Source: Platycarya strobilacea (Eukaryota; Streptophyta; Magnoliopsida; Fagales; Juglandaceae). From it: DNA of 64,000 nucleotides. Position numbers and translations under genes: made by a program. Below the pieces are notes generated by a model. The model did no database searches, was not told the origin of the DNA, and saw nothing but the letters and a program-made list of their open reading frames with translations. Shown here piece after piece: positions 36,810 through 47,806 of this stretch; within the stretch, counting starts at the first letter, position 1; each line of letters opens with the position of its first letter. The stretch spans positions 47,307,746 through 47,371,745 of the forward strand of contig CM072550.1 of the NCBI GenBank assembly GCA_036898215.1, read 5' to 3'.

Positions 36810-37350
36810 ATTCTACTATGTAAATCGTGGCCCTTGGAATCCTAAATCCCCACAATCTTCAAGCACAACCCTAAAATTGTCCATTTGAGCAATAGGTCTT
36901 AGTCGTCCTTTTTTTTCATGCAAATAGAGTAATTCATTGAAATCTCCCCCCAATAGCCATGGACTAGACACATAAGAATGCAAAGACCGAATTAAAATCC
37001 AGGTTTCATGACGACTACAGGTATCGGGATGGCCATAAACACTCAAGAAATGCTATTCACACATATCCGATTCTTTAACTTTAACATCAATATGGTATCT
37101 ATCAAAAATAGTGATCTGGACACAAATATTCCTTTTTCACAACAAAGATAATCAACCACTATGTCCAACACAATCAACAGAGAAACAATTAGAATAACCA
37201 AGTTTAAACTTATAGATGGTCATAGCTTATTCCGGCAATTGTCTCTTGTAGGAACACTAAATCGGAATTTTCTCGCACAACTAGTGCTTGAAGATCTCGA
37301 ATTCCCTGTGGATTCCTAAGCCCACAGGAATTCCAACATAGGATTTTCAT
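36810..37350 (-). pseudogene. LINE endonuclease domain, broken
   Basis: Starting at 37350 the frame reads MKILCWNSCGLRNPQGIRDL and then LVFLQET, the first catalytic blocks of the exonuclease-endonuclease-phosphatase fold. The block LLGGDFNE is in the separate frame 36816-37046. Between them are stops and a frame change. Confidence 0.8.
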
Positions 37351-38147
37351 AACTTTTGGCAAGATTAGAAACCAGCCTCTACTAATATTTGAATAGGAAT
37401 CTCATGAAGATTGCCTTTTTGAGCACCCACAGCTTGAGTACAAGTCTTCTTTGACAATCGCTTGGAACCACCATTAGAACCTATGCATTTCGCATTATTA
37501 AGCAATGACGAAGAGAGAGCTTTCAAATTAGTAACACCCCCTTTCGAGTGCTTGTCTTACCTTTAGAGTCAATGGACTTGTTCTTCAATGGACCCAACAG
37601 TGAGCCCTCAATAGCACAGCCCATCCCTGTAGTCATCCCTTCGCAACGCTGTTTCTCAAAGTCATCTAGTCAGGTTTCAGAATCTCAGCCCACCAAATCA
37701 CATGAAAGTGGACTATCCAAGACAGACCCCTCAGTTTAGGATCCACACTTGTTTCTTTTGGATCAAGAATATGCACAGAGAAATCCATGGCATCCATGGT
37801 AGCTGAAACCCCATTTTCCCTTCAATGCCCCTGAATCCTGCATCCTGGTAGCGTCAGTCGAAGACTCGGCATGTAATGAAGTCGGTACAATAGCCTTGCC
37901 TTATCCCGATGCAGGTAACCCATATTCGAACTTCCCCCTTTGGATTTTGCATCACTAACATCAACCTCCAAGGGATTAGCATGACGCATAGATGTTCCAG
38001 ATACTTCCTTCGTATGCATCGAGCAACGGCCTCTCTATTCTAGATTCTTGCCATCACGTCCAACACTACGCAGCCACTGCCCATATGGGAGAGAGTCCTC
38101 ACTCAAAAAATTAGAACTTTACAATTCACAGTCGCTAAACACGTGAC

Positions 38148-38783
38148 CTAACTTTCCACAAATGTAGCAATAATCTGGTAGCCGTTCATATGAGGATCGT
38201 ATCCAGTAAGGGCCATTAGTATCAAGTCGAACCTTTTTTCCATGCATCGGGGGCTTTGTGATATCCAGACATGAACACACATAATCTCACCCCATTCAAC
38301 ACCCCCATTGGCCGCATCAACCTCAATGACAGTGCCCAAAGATTCAACGAACCTCCTTCCAACAGTCTTATTCCGATTCATTAATGGTAAATCATATAGG
38401 CGAACCCAGAACATCGCTTCCTTGATAACTAGATTGTGTGTCTAAATAGTCCCATCAAATTCCTTAACCAGTATCAAATGCATATTAAATGACCAAGGTT
38501 CATCCTTGAGGCTTGAAATTTATCCCTGAGATTAGTGAACTTTGCAAAGATGAATTTGGCATCGATCCTGGAGCATCATGGTTTTGCTTGGATTCCATAC
38601 TCGATGAAGCATTTGTTTGAAGGCATTCTTATTGTAATACTTGGAAGTCAAAAGGTGAACAATCAAGCATAGTTCCCCATAAACCACAACAGGACGCACT
38701 ACATCAGCATCAACATTAACTACTTCGTCTTCAATCTCAGTAAGAGAAAGTTTGCCTCACAAATCTTCCAAATCAACATCCAT
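38148..38783 (-). pseudogene. LINE ORF1-like, DUF4283 and partial zinc region
   Basis: A likely start lies at 38783 (MDVDLEDL), followed after a stop by KLSLTEIEDEVV, the usual start of the DUF4283 domain. The segment FWVRLYDLPLMNRNKTVG lies in 38148-38414, followed by VWISQSPRCMEKRFDL, where the domain passes toward the CCHC knuckle. The knuckle itself is degraded near 38130. In-frame stops occur near 38450 and 38520. Confidence 0.75.
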
Positions 38784-38888
38784 ACAACGAAAAAGGATGT
38801 AAAAAGAAGAAAGCCAGCACAAAATAGTAGCGAAAAACTCTACCCAACAAGCGAGAGAAGGAGGAACAAACATGCAACAATATATTTT

Positions 38889-39475
38889 CTTTATTATTCT
38901 TAGTATATTTTTCAATGATCGAACTATTGCTTGGTAATATTGAAAAATCATTATGGTAATCAAGATATTTATAAAATGATGGTCATCCATTACAACATTA
39001 TCATATGATGGTACATATGATAAAAAGTCATTATTTCTATTCAAAGACTTGAGTTGGCCAAAATTACACACTTTCACCTTCCAAATTCCTCCATGAGTAC
39101 CATCATTCTATAAATCTCAAGGTGTATGGTTGAATTTTGTACACAATCAACCCAAATGAGCAGCTGAAGGAAAGTAATTTATACTCAAAGGAATTAAAAT
39201 AACAGTTTTTCTAATTGTTAACAAATTATCACCTTTAACTACAATTCTTACACAAAAAACGATACCAAATACAAACTAATGCCTTGACTTCAAATTACCA
39301 AAAAGTACTAAGGCAAGACGTCTACTAGTACTTATAATATCCAATAAAGCTATTTAAATAAATATCAATGACTAATATTAGATGGAGTGTTAGAATATGT
39401 TAGAACATGCAAACCTTAAAAAAAAAGTGGGTTCATCATGAAAAAGTTGATTTTTTATGGTTATATCAGATTTCT

Positions 39476-39529
<54 letters not shown>

Positions 39530-40861
39530 TGCGTGCGTGAGACTTGCATGTATAAATAATTTTTCAATATAAGTATTCCTTTCATATACACCGATGCTGC
39601 ATATTTTAATGTTGACAATAGATTTATTATGCTAATAGATAAATATATATATAATTTTTTTCTAGATAGGAATGTTGAGTCAAAGATGATATGGTTTGTC
39701 ACTCAATATACAAAATTATATAAAATTGTATCACTAAATCAAAACAATTTAAATTATATGAGTTTTGCTACGTACAATTATTTTTATGTATTTATTAATA
39801 GGTTGATCCAAATATTTATTTAATATTAAAAAAAATAATATAACCAATTACATTAGTTGAGTATACCAAAAAAATATACAAAAATTATTCAACATAGAAC
39901 GTTTAAAACTGTATTATCAATATCTGTCTGACATCCATGTGTTCTTCTCCTCCAACCCCAACTTGATAGTTTCTTTTTATGTTCTCTTTTGGGATAAAAG
40001 TGTGACATTTTATATATAATGATATAAAATTAAGATGTGGATGTGGTATATAATATTAATTTAAATAGAGTCCTTCAGCCCAATTAAAATCTACACTCAA
40101 ACCCTTCATGACACGTTCGACCACCAAATTAATTGACATATTAAAAATAAAAAAAAACCTTCATGTAATCTCACCCGAATAAAATAAAAGAATTGATGAT
40201 TTATTCATTGAAATTTCAAATTGAAGAAAGTAGTAAAACTTTTTCTTAGATCAATGGTTTGACTTCCACTCAAAGTGACAATCATTAGCTTTTCTTTCAT
40301 CCCCCTTTCGCTTATTTTTTAAGAAAAATTCCAACCCCACCAAATATTCACTAATGATAAAATTATTTACATGAGAATTTATGGATTTTGTATTAGTTAC
40401 ATTGATAAAAACAGTATTTCCTTAATTTAATACCTGAAATTATTAAAAAATTATAATTATTTTAAATCAAATTAAAAAAAAAAGAATGTTATTCGTATTT
40501 TACTAATGCTAAATATAATTTTAAGATGTATAAATTTTATACACTCTTTTTTTAAAAAATAAATAATTTAGTTATTAAAAAATAATTAGTTTAATATAAA
40601 TTTTAATTTTTTTTTTAAACGTGGGAGATTTTGCACTCCAATTATCATTTTTCTTTTTATTATAATTAAAAATTAACGATACAATCAAAAAATGAAAGGG
40701 TTTTAGGCTTTTAGCCTTTAGGCAGGGTCTCCGAATTCAGCGCTGCGTGTTTTTCCTTCCATTTGTCACGGTCAGACTCCCCACTCTCTACTCTCTGCAG
40801 TCTGCACACTGCCCATCATTAAGAAAAAGTAGTACCTTCTCCCCGATTCACTACTCCTATA
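38889..40861. other. Intergenic spacer, AT-rich
   Basis: No gene is visible. The minus-strand frame 38757-39077 is mostly LINE 5' leader read outward plus flank. 40500-40700 is likely distal promoter of the next gene. Confidence 0.5.
39475..39524. repeat. Compound (CA)n(TA)n microsatellite
   Basis: About ten CA units are followed directly by about fifteen TA units, without interruption. Confidence 0.95.
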
Positions 40862-40893
<32 letters not shown>

Positions 40894-40910
40894 TTATATA
40901 TATATATATA
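40862..40910. repeat. (CT)n(AT)n microsatellite in leader of OPS-like gene
   Basis: CT repeats pass into TA repeats with one TTT interruption, ending about 40 bases before the ATG at 40952. It lies in the probable 5' UTR or core promoter; length variation here could affect expression. Confidence 0.85.
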
Positions 40911-40951
40911 CGTGCAATGCACCGACTCTCCGCCGCTCTTCTACCCCGGCC

Positions 40952-42550
40952 ATGACCTCCCAACCCAGAAGCCGCCTGTCCAGCTGCCACCGCCATCCAA
41001 ACAGACCCGTCACCGGCTTCTGCGCTTCATGCCTCCGCGAGCGCTTCGCTTCCATCCACCCATCCCCGCGCCAGGAGATCCACATTTCCGCTATGCTTCG
41101 CCGCAGCAAATCTTTCTCCGCCAAGGACTCTTCCGCCGTCGCGGTGGCATCCGAGCTGCCGAGCCGGAGGTCCTGCGAAGTTAGGGCTCCGAGCACGCTG
41201 TGGGAACTTTTCAGTCTTGATGACCAGCGCAAGGCCCTGATTGGGAGGGTTGAGGTGGGATTAGGGGACCTCGGATTTGGACTGATGGAGGAGGACGAAA
41301 ATGTGAATGATTTTGGAGGAGAAATTAGGGCTACTGAGAAGGTTCTTGCTGATATCGGCAATGGACTAGAGAATGAGATTGTGGAGGAAGGGATGGAGCT
41401 TAAGACGATGAAAGAGTTAATAGATCTCGAATGGCGGAGCAAGAAGAGTGGAGTAAGGGATTTCAAGGTCATTGCCGAGAGTTTCTGTGAGGCGGCTTCA
41501 GTGTTCAGCAAGAAATTGAGGAAACGGTGGCAAAAGCAGAAGATAAAGAAGCACAATGCTGTTAGTAGTCGTAGTTTTGTGGAGGCTGAGAAGCGGAGAG
41601 GGAGGCGGTGGAGGGAGACCCAATCAGAGATTGGCGAGTACGGAGTGGGGAGGAGATCTTGCGATACGGACCCGACGTTATCGGTCGATGTGGAGCGGTG
41701 TTCGTTCGATGAGCCGAGGGCTTCTTGGGACGGATGCTTGATAGGAAAGGCGTATCCAAGGCTTACACCAATGATAGCCTTGGAAGAGAGGATGAATTTG
41801 GGGAATGAGGAAGAGCAGAGGAGTCCCGGTGGTTCAGCTCAGACGAAGGATTACTATTCAGAAACTCCTTGTTCGCAGAGGTGGAGGAGCTTTGATCGTT
41901 CCAATTCCTATAGGAAAGGGATGGTATCAGAGTTTGATGACCTGAACTCAGTATCCAATGCAAATGCGAAAGAGTCTCCAGTGAGTACGGATTTATTCTA
42001 CGGGGCGAAGGTGGGCATTGCAAAGGAAACTTATGCGAAGAATGGAAACCCGAAATGTGCGAAAAATGATGATTTGGGGAGTATCGAGTCTGTTCCGAAA
42101 GATGCTGCTGCGTCTGTTGCAGGTGCGATTAGTAAGAAGGGTTTGAAGAAGTTGAGTAAGTGGCCCAAAATACGGAATATTTTCGGATTGATACAGAGGC
42201 AGAGGCGAAGCCAATCTAATTCTAAATGTGGTAGTGAAGAAGAAAAGCACGATGAAGGAAATGTGGCTGATCAGCCATTTGGGGAGTCTTGGCAGAAGCT
42301 GAGGCGGGTGGCCATTGCGGAAGCAAATGTGTCTGTGAGCCAGAAGCTTATCCGCAGCTATACCGTTAGCTGTAAAAACTCCTACAGAGTGGCGGGATTG
42401 CATCAGAACAGGACCGCAAGCTATTCGCCAAACAACCTTGATAATGGCCTGTTGAGGTTCTATTTGACACCGTTGAGGAGCTATAGGAGAAGTAAATCTG
42501 GAAGAAATAAGCTAAGGAACGCGCATTCAAAAGCCAGGACCCCGTTGTAA
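40952..42550 (+). CDS. OCTOPUS-like protein (DUF740 family)
   Basis: This single-exon gene of 532 aa belongs to the OCTOPUS/OPL group of plasma-membrane-associated plant proteins. OCTOPUS itself is polar in provascular cells and promotes phloem differentiation; which role this member has is not shown by the sequence. The family hallmark is at residues 10-31: SSCHRHPNRPVTGFCASCLRE in the usual Cys/His pattern. Further conserved blocks are RRSKSFSAKD (about 50-59), ELFSLDDQ, LKTMKELIDLEWRSKK (about 150-165), the FCEAASVFSKKLRKRWQKQK segment and the C-terminal RFYLTPLRSYRRSKSGR. There is no transmembrane helix. It is shorter than OCTOPUS (about 685 aa as recalled), so an OPL paralogue is more likely. 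The ATG at 40952 is the first in this frame after the leader microsatellite. Confidence 0.92.
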   Translation: MTSQPRSRLSSCHRHPNRPVTGFCASCLRERFASIHPSPRQEIHISAMLRRSKSFSAKDSSAVAVASELPSRRSCEVRAPSTLWELFSLDDQRKALIGRVEVGLGDLGFGLMEEDENVNDFGGEIRATEKVLADIGNGLENEIVEEGMELKTMKELIDLEWRSKKSGVRDFKVIAESFCEAASVFSKKLRKRWQKQKIKKHNAVSSRSFVEAEKRRGRRWRETQSEIGEYGVGRRSCDTDPTLSVDVERCSFDEPRASWDGCLIGKAYPRLTPMIALEERMNLGNEEEQRSPGGSAQTKDYYSETPCSQRWRSFDRSNSYRKGMVSEFDDLNSVSNANAKESPVSTDLFYGAKVGIAKETYAKNGNPKCAKNDDLGSIESVPKDAAASVAGAISKKGLKKLSKWPKIRNIFGLIQRQRRSQSNSKCGSEEEKHDEGNVADQPFGESWQKLRRVAIAEANVSVSQKLIRSYTVSCKNSYRVAGLHQNRTASYSPNNLDNGLLRFYLTPLRSYRRSKSGRNKLRNAHSKARTPL

Positions 42551-42622
42551 AGGTGCATTCATCTGCTCTTGAAAGACATTTACTTATTGTAAAAAGAGAT
42601 AAACGTGTTCTTCTTGTTCATG

Positions 42623-42628
42623 CAATAA
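42623..42628 (+). terminator. AATAAA poly-A signal of OPS-like gene
   Basis: A canonical AATAAA lies 73 bases after the TAA stop. Confidence 0.6.
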
Positions 42629-42659
42629 AAGCCCATTACATTGTTATCTTTTTCTTGGA

Positions 42660-44400
42660 GTTAGAACGCTGAAAACTTTGGTTTCTGTTAGTGTTGATGA
42701 TATCGAGAAGTTAGAACTGATATGACAATGTAGCTCCAGCAAAAGAAATGATCGGAGGAAGGTTAGAAATTAGAATTCTTTAAAATCCAGGCTTAAATTT
42801 CTCTATTTTCAGTAATGTCGAATGTCATTGGCCATCTTCTTAAAATTGAGTGAAAGTGGGGATAGAGGATAAAGAAAGAAACGGAACTGGCGACACAGGA
42901 AAACAATATCTGATTGTGACGTTCGGTCGAACGGTTGGGAGGCAAGTTCGAAAACGCATTGCAGTTACACCAACACCAAATCAAAGCAATTCCTGTATTA
43001 GTGTTGAGTTTTCTTCGTGAAATATAACTATAAATTGTACTTGCATAATTAATTATATGTGCTAATGTGTCGGTTATTCAAAATAGTGAATTTTAAAAGA
43101 GAGAAGTTAGGGTTCTCGATCGAACCTCGTGTGTTTTGCAACTCCAGCCGTCGTTAGTGGCGGTGGGCTACATCGCCTACCCCATCGGGACTGGCGGGCT
43201 CCGACGACCCCACCCTTGCGATGGCGACCCCCGGCGACTTCCAGTGTGCCTACCGCAACCTTAAACCCATTTCGAATTCATGTGTCGCCCACCGTCACCG
43301 GCGGTGGCGGGAGCTGGGTGAGGCCAAAAACTCCTATTAAATCATCTTTATTTTATTTATTTATTATATTTTATTTATTTTTTCATTTTATTGTGTTTTT
43401 TATTGTATTTTTTAATATTTTTTATTGTGTTTTATAACAATTATAGGGGTTTAGGGGGTGGGCTGCAAAACATTGGGGTGTAGCCCGACCGCACCCCAAC
43501 GTTTCCCATTTTAAAATTCAAAATTCAAAATTTAAAATTTTAATAAATGTGAGAAATGATAGTTGTAGTCGTGAGTGCGCAAATTCTTTGAAAAAAATTG
43601 AATAAATATAGACCCACATGAAGAAAAAAAATTTAATAATAAATTTTACTTTTTATTAAAATAATTATATGGCATTTATGCCCTTCACAGTTGTAATATC
43701 ATTACTCGTTCGGGACACTTTTACTTTCTGATGAGGCAATGGGTCGAAATGGAAGTAGCCTAAGGCTCAAGAGGTTTATCTTTTGGGTTTCTGCTCGCAT
43801 GCTTGCTGGATCAGACTAATCTCATGCGGGCCTAACAGTCCTCATAGGCTGTATATTTGGACTAAAATAAATAAATTATTTGTAAACTTATTTATTTAGA
43901 AATACAGTCTAACAAGTTGATAAATATTAATTTATATTTTAAAATTTCTTTGATTGACACCAAAGTCTATCACAGTCCTCATAAAGTTTCTCTCTTTGTT
44001 TAACGCCAAAAATGTAGATATAAATTGACGGGAATTTCTGTTTTTAGATGTTTTTTAAAGTGCCCCGTAGATCACAGGCATAATATAATGTACAGGAACT
44101 TCTCTTAAGGGTAGTGCATTCACTGTAATTAACTATCCTTAATGCCGACCTACACTTGCACAGACATTCTGATTTGCTACAAAAGGGTAGTGCATAAACG
44201 AAAGCTTGTCCCTATTTTTATTATTTTCTTGGAAGCTGAAGTTGGACAGTCCCATTTTTCATATTTTGCTCTATATTTATCAATATATCCATATATCTGA
44301 GATTCTTAAGGTCTTATCATAACATCTGAGCAACTTAGGCATGGCAAGAAAAGAGCTGCTCGTTGCCTGTAATTTGAAGTGCTTTGTCATCAAGGGAAAG
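42660..44400. other. Spacer between OPS-like and NPF8 genes
   Basis: The genes converge here. The frame 43129-43437 covers a GC-rich island (about 43129-43340) that turns into an AT-rich tail with no recognisable domain. A MITE is at 43552-43705. The remainder shows nothing I can identify. Confidence 0.5.
43552..43705. repeat. MITE-like inverted repeat
   Basis: The left end AGAAATGATAGTTGTAGTCG with GTGCGCAAAT is answered by the reverse complement of the right end, AGTAATGATATTACAACTGT with GCATAAAT. The internal ACCCACATGAAGAAAAAAAA pattern resembles the repeat at 49586. Confidence 0.55.
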
Positions 44401-44687
44401 GACGTTGGGTTAGAAGCTTCAGAGAAAATTCTGGCAATCATTGAGGCTGCAGTAAATGTTCAGATATAGTTTATTGTGGTACATTGATTTATGAAGTGAG
44501 AAACATTTGCTTAATCTATGTTGTTCTTCTTTCATCCTATTTGCTTCATTTTTGCATTTTCTAATGAAAGAAAACATAAGACTGTTATGCTTGAATATAC
44601 ATACTTCCAACTGTGTTGCATACATAAGGAGATGATACTAATAAAGCTGATTCTGTATACAAGTGTTTCGAAAACCAGAGTATCCGA

Positions 44688-47600
44688 TCACTGGAGAGTT
44701 CCTGCCGTCCTTTTGTACGTGTACCATTTTGAAATGAAGATAAAAACTATCAAGTTCAGCACACCCAGCACAGCCAAGAGCAAAAAGAAGTAATGGAGAT
44801 GACCATAATTCAATTTGTCTGGTATCCATCCAAGCTTTCCGTTTCTAGTACTCACTGTGGTAACAATAGTTACAAGCAGAGAACTCAAGTAGTTCCCCAG
44901 AGCCACAGTGGTCAATGAGAGAGCAGAGGACAGGCTCCTCATGGCATCAGGTGCTTGTTCGTAAAAAAATTCCAACTGTCCAATGACGGTGAAAATTTCT
45001 GCACAACCTATGACGAAATACTGAGGAACTTGCCAAAATATGGACATGGGGACGTACTTAAGTTCGTAGTAGTCGTGTCTTCTAACCATTTGAAGCCGAA
45101 CAAGCTCCAAAACTGCTGCAGATATCATGGAGAAGATGGATATGAAGAGGCCAATACCCATTCTCTGGAGCTGAGTTATGCCAGTTTTGCGACCAGTGTA
45201 TTTCCTAGCTAATGGGATAATGATTCGATCATAGATTGGGACCCAAAAAATGACACTAAGGGTGTCGAAGATTGACAGAGATGCAGATGGGATTTTGAAG
45301 CTTGAGGCGCCAACATGAGGATCCATGGTCTCACCTTGCAACACGAATAAGGAGCTCATTTGACTGTAGGCAGTGTTGAACATGATACCTGTGGCCCATA
45401 TTGGCAGCAGCCGTATAATAGCTTTCAGCTCCTCAACTTGAGTTACTGTGCAAAGTGTCCATGGATTTGGTGAGTCTTTTATGTGATCTTTTTGTACCTC
45501 GACTGCCGCTTTGTCGAAGAAACTGAGGAATACAACATTGGACAAGGATATAGGCTAATTCAGGGAAAGCCGACAAATGAGAACAGAACCCACCCAACTA
45601 AAGAAAAGAGACTGTTTCTTACATTTGTCCAAAGGCATCGTTTGCTATTATATATAGTTTTGTTCTTCCTTTTTATTTTTATTTTTATTTTTATTTTGCA
45701 GGAATCAGATTGTAATGGTTGTAAAATTTATGGGTATGAAATCCTAACATATCATTTCTAATTTTATGAGATGTTATGGTGACTTTGAACCATTGAATGA
45801 TTACATTAAGGGTGTTCATCCGGGTTTTGGATTCTGATTCAAAATTTCCTTAAACATTTTAAAAAAAAAATTCAAAAATATTAGTAAATAAATAAAATTT
45901 CATACCGGGCCAGGTTGTACCCGGCCCGGATGAACAGGCCTAGATTACATAATAGATATTGAAATTGGGATTCTCATGCTATCATTTTTCTTTCTTGAAG
46001 ATATAATTAAAAGCTCCGGGATATTCATTAAGATATGTTGCTTGAGTCGGCTAATGAATTAAGATTAAAACCCTATTAAACTAATGGGACAAGTAGATTT
46101 TGCTCCCAAGTTTTTAGCTGACCCAGGTGGACTAGAGGTCTTTCTACACTGGGACAAGGCCATGAAAGTGCAGAGAACTAATTCGTTTAACCTTGCTTAT
46201 TAGCTCTCATTGCCAAGTCTTAGAAACTAACCTCAAATCTTTTGTGTGATCAAGCTTGCGGCTTCCTGTGATAGTTGATTCTGCATCTGTAGTCTCATAT
46301 AAAAGGGACTTGTCAGCAGGTACCTCAACTTTGCGTTTTCTCAATGATGCCACCACCACTTGACAGATGCGTGTCAGAGGGCTACCGCCAGGTTTCTGGT
46401 TACGATACAATCGAGTACCCGAAAAGAAACTCAATACAGCGATTGCCATGGCCACTGCTGGGATGCCAAAGCCCCATCCCCAACCCACATTGTTTTGTAT
46501 ATAGACCAGCACAGAACCAGCAATGAGAGCACCGATATTGATCGAAAAATAGAACCAATTGAAGAAAGAACCTTTACTTTTCTTCTCAATCTCATCATTA
46601 TCATCAAATTGATCAGCTCCATAAGATGAGACACAAGGCTTAATCCCACCAGTGCCCAGTGCAATCAGGTAAAGTGCCACATAAACCACTGCAGCTTGTG
46701 CATCTGTTGCACGACAATTTTCTTTTCCATAACATGTTGGCTTCAGCCCAGTGACTGATGCTGAGAGTGTCAAAAGCGTCATTCCCTGGGTAAATTACAA
46801 ACAGATTTCATCACTTGATGAGCAAAAATATGCAACTGATAGATAAGCTTTTTTCTGAAAACTGAGGTCAAACATGCGTGGAATCTGAATTATCTATTAT
46901 CAGTCACCCAAATCATGGATGACATGGCCTTTGCTTCAAAAATATTACATAAATGGAAGGGGACAAGTGCTATAGATGAAAGAAGGTGTGGTGTTCCTGA
47001 TCTTAAAAACTCTATGACCTTACAAGTTCTTTAAATATATGATCATTTAACACATAAATGGAAGACGTATCTCAACAGGAGCAGATGCTATTGCTTTGAA
47101 AACCATATAACTTACAGACATAGATTGTAAGCCTGGATAGAGTAGATGAAAGAAGGGGTGTTTAGAAGTGTAATGCAGGAAGAACAAGCTATCTGATTTC
47201 CTTTTTATTTGGCCATTTGTATGTGCTGCTTCATAAATTCTTGATATTCTTATTATGATGTTGTCTGTTAAATGCTACCAGAAGCAAAATCATTCCTAAT
47301 TTCAGATTCCCCATGATGAGTGTTAAACTGAGAATGTGCTCCACCAGTTTGACTCTCGGCTACATGAACTACAGTGCCTAAGACTTTCATGTGAACCAAA
47401 CTTACAAGAACGTAGATAATGGAGAAATAGGCGATAGTCCGATATCTTCCAAGATAGGCATCAGCAAGAAATGCCCCAATCAAAGGGGTGAGATAGCATG
47501 TTCCACTCCAATTCAAGTTGTTCCTAGCGGCAGTAGCATTGTGCTGATGGAGTTGATTCTTAAAATAAAGCACAAGGTTGGAGCTCATCCCATAGTACGC

Positions 47601-47806
47601 CAATCGTTCACAACATTCATTTCCTGTTGATGAAAGCTGAATTGATGAACATCTTATTTCCATCATGAGTTCCCACTAATTGTGTTAGGAGATGGATTAC
47701 CTAGAATGAAGGGGCAGGCCTTCCAAGTTCCAGTTTTACTTCTGTCAGCCGGATTTCCAAGGTGATCTAATGTCCCATCTTTCGTATATTTATCATCTTC
47801 TGCCAT
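44688..47806 (-). CDS. NPF8/PTR1-type peptide transporter
   Basis: This is a proton-coupled di/tripeptide transporter of the NRT1/PTR (POT) family, of the plasma-membrane NPF8.1/NPF8.2 kind. Exons in transcription order: 47806-47701, 47623-47406, 46785-46232 and 45522-44688. Junctions are GT-AG and in phase, giving 570 aa, the same as Arabidopsis PTR1 as recalled. The ExxER proton-coupling motif is GNECCERLAYYG at the exon 1/2 join. Other family blocks are NWSGTCYLTPLIGAFLADAY, ALGTGGIKPCVSSYGADQF and FFNWFYFSINIGALIAGS. The C-terminal half has QLEFFYEQAPDAMRSL. About twelve hydrophobic helices are expected from the family. The start MAEDDKYTKDGTLD is the only ATG before the conserved part. 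Intron 3 contains a hAT MITE. No defect was seen. Confidence 0.96.
45807..45942. mobile_element. 136-bp hAT MITE in NPF8 intron 3
   Basis: An exact eight-base duplication, GATTACAT, lies at 45799-45806 and 45943-45950. The ends TAAGGGTGTTCATCCGGG and (reverse complement) TAGGCCTGTTCATCCGGG share 15 of 18 bases. Confidence 0.9.

Larger units (their letters stand above)
32043..38878 (-). mobile_element. Near full-length L1-type LINE, defective, with nested inserts
   Basis: On the minus strand the order is 5' UTR, ORF1-like region with DUF4283, AP-type endonuclease, reverse transcriptase, zinc-binding region, RNase H and an (AAAT)n tail. This is the structure of plant RNase H-bearing L1 LINEs. 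The ten-base repeat AATATATTTT occurs at 32033-32042 and 38879-38888, just outside both ends; it is AT-rich, but its position fits a target-site duplication. Removing two inserts (33267-34091 and 35625-35989) leaves about 5.6 kb, the usual LINE length. Many stops and frameshifts show it cannot move. Confidence 0.88.

Noticed and set aside
40894..41556. A 220-aa minus-strand frame
   Set aside because: It is antisense to the intact OPS-like gene, Ser-rich as expected for the complement of its codons, with no domain.
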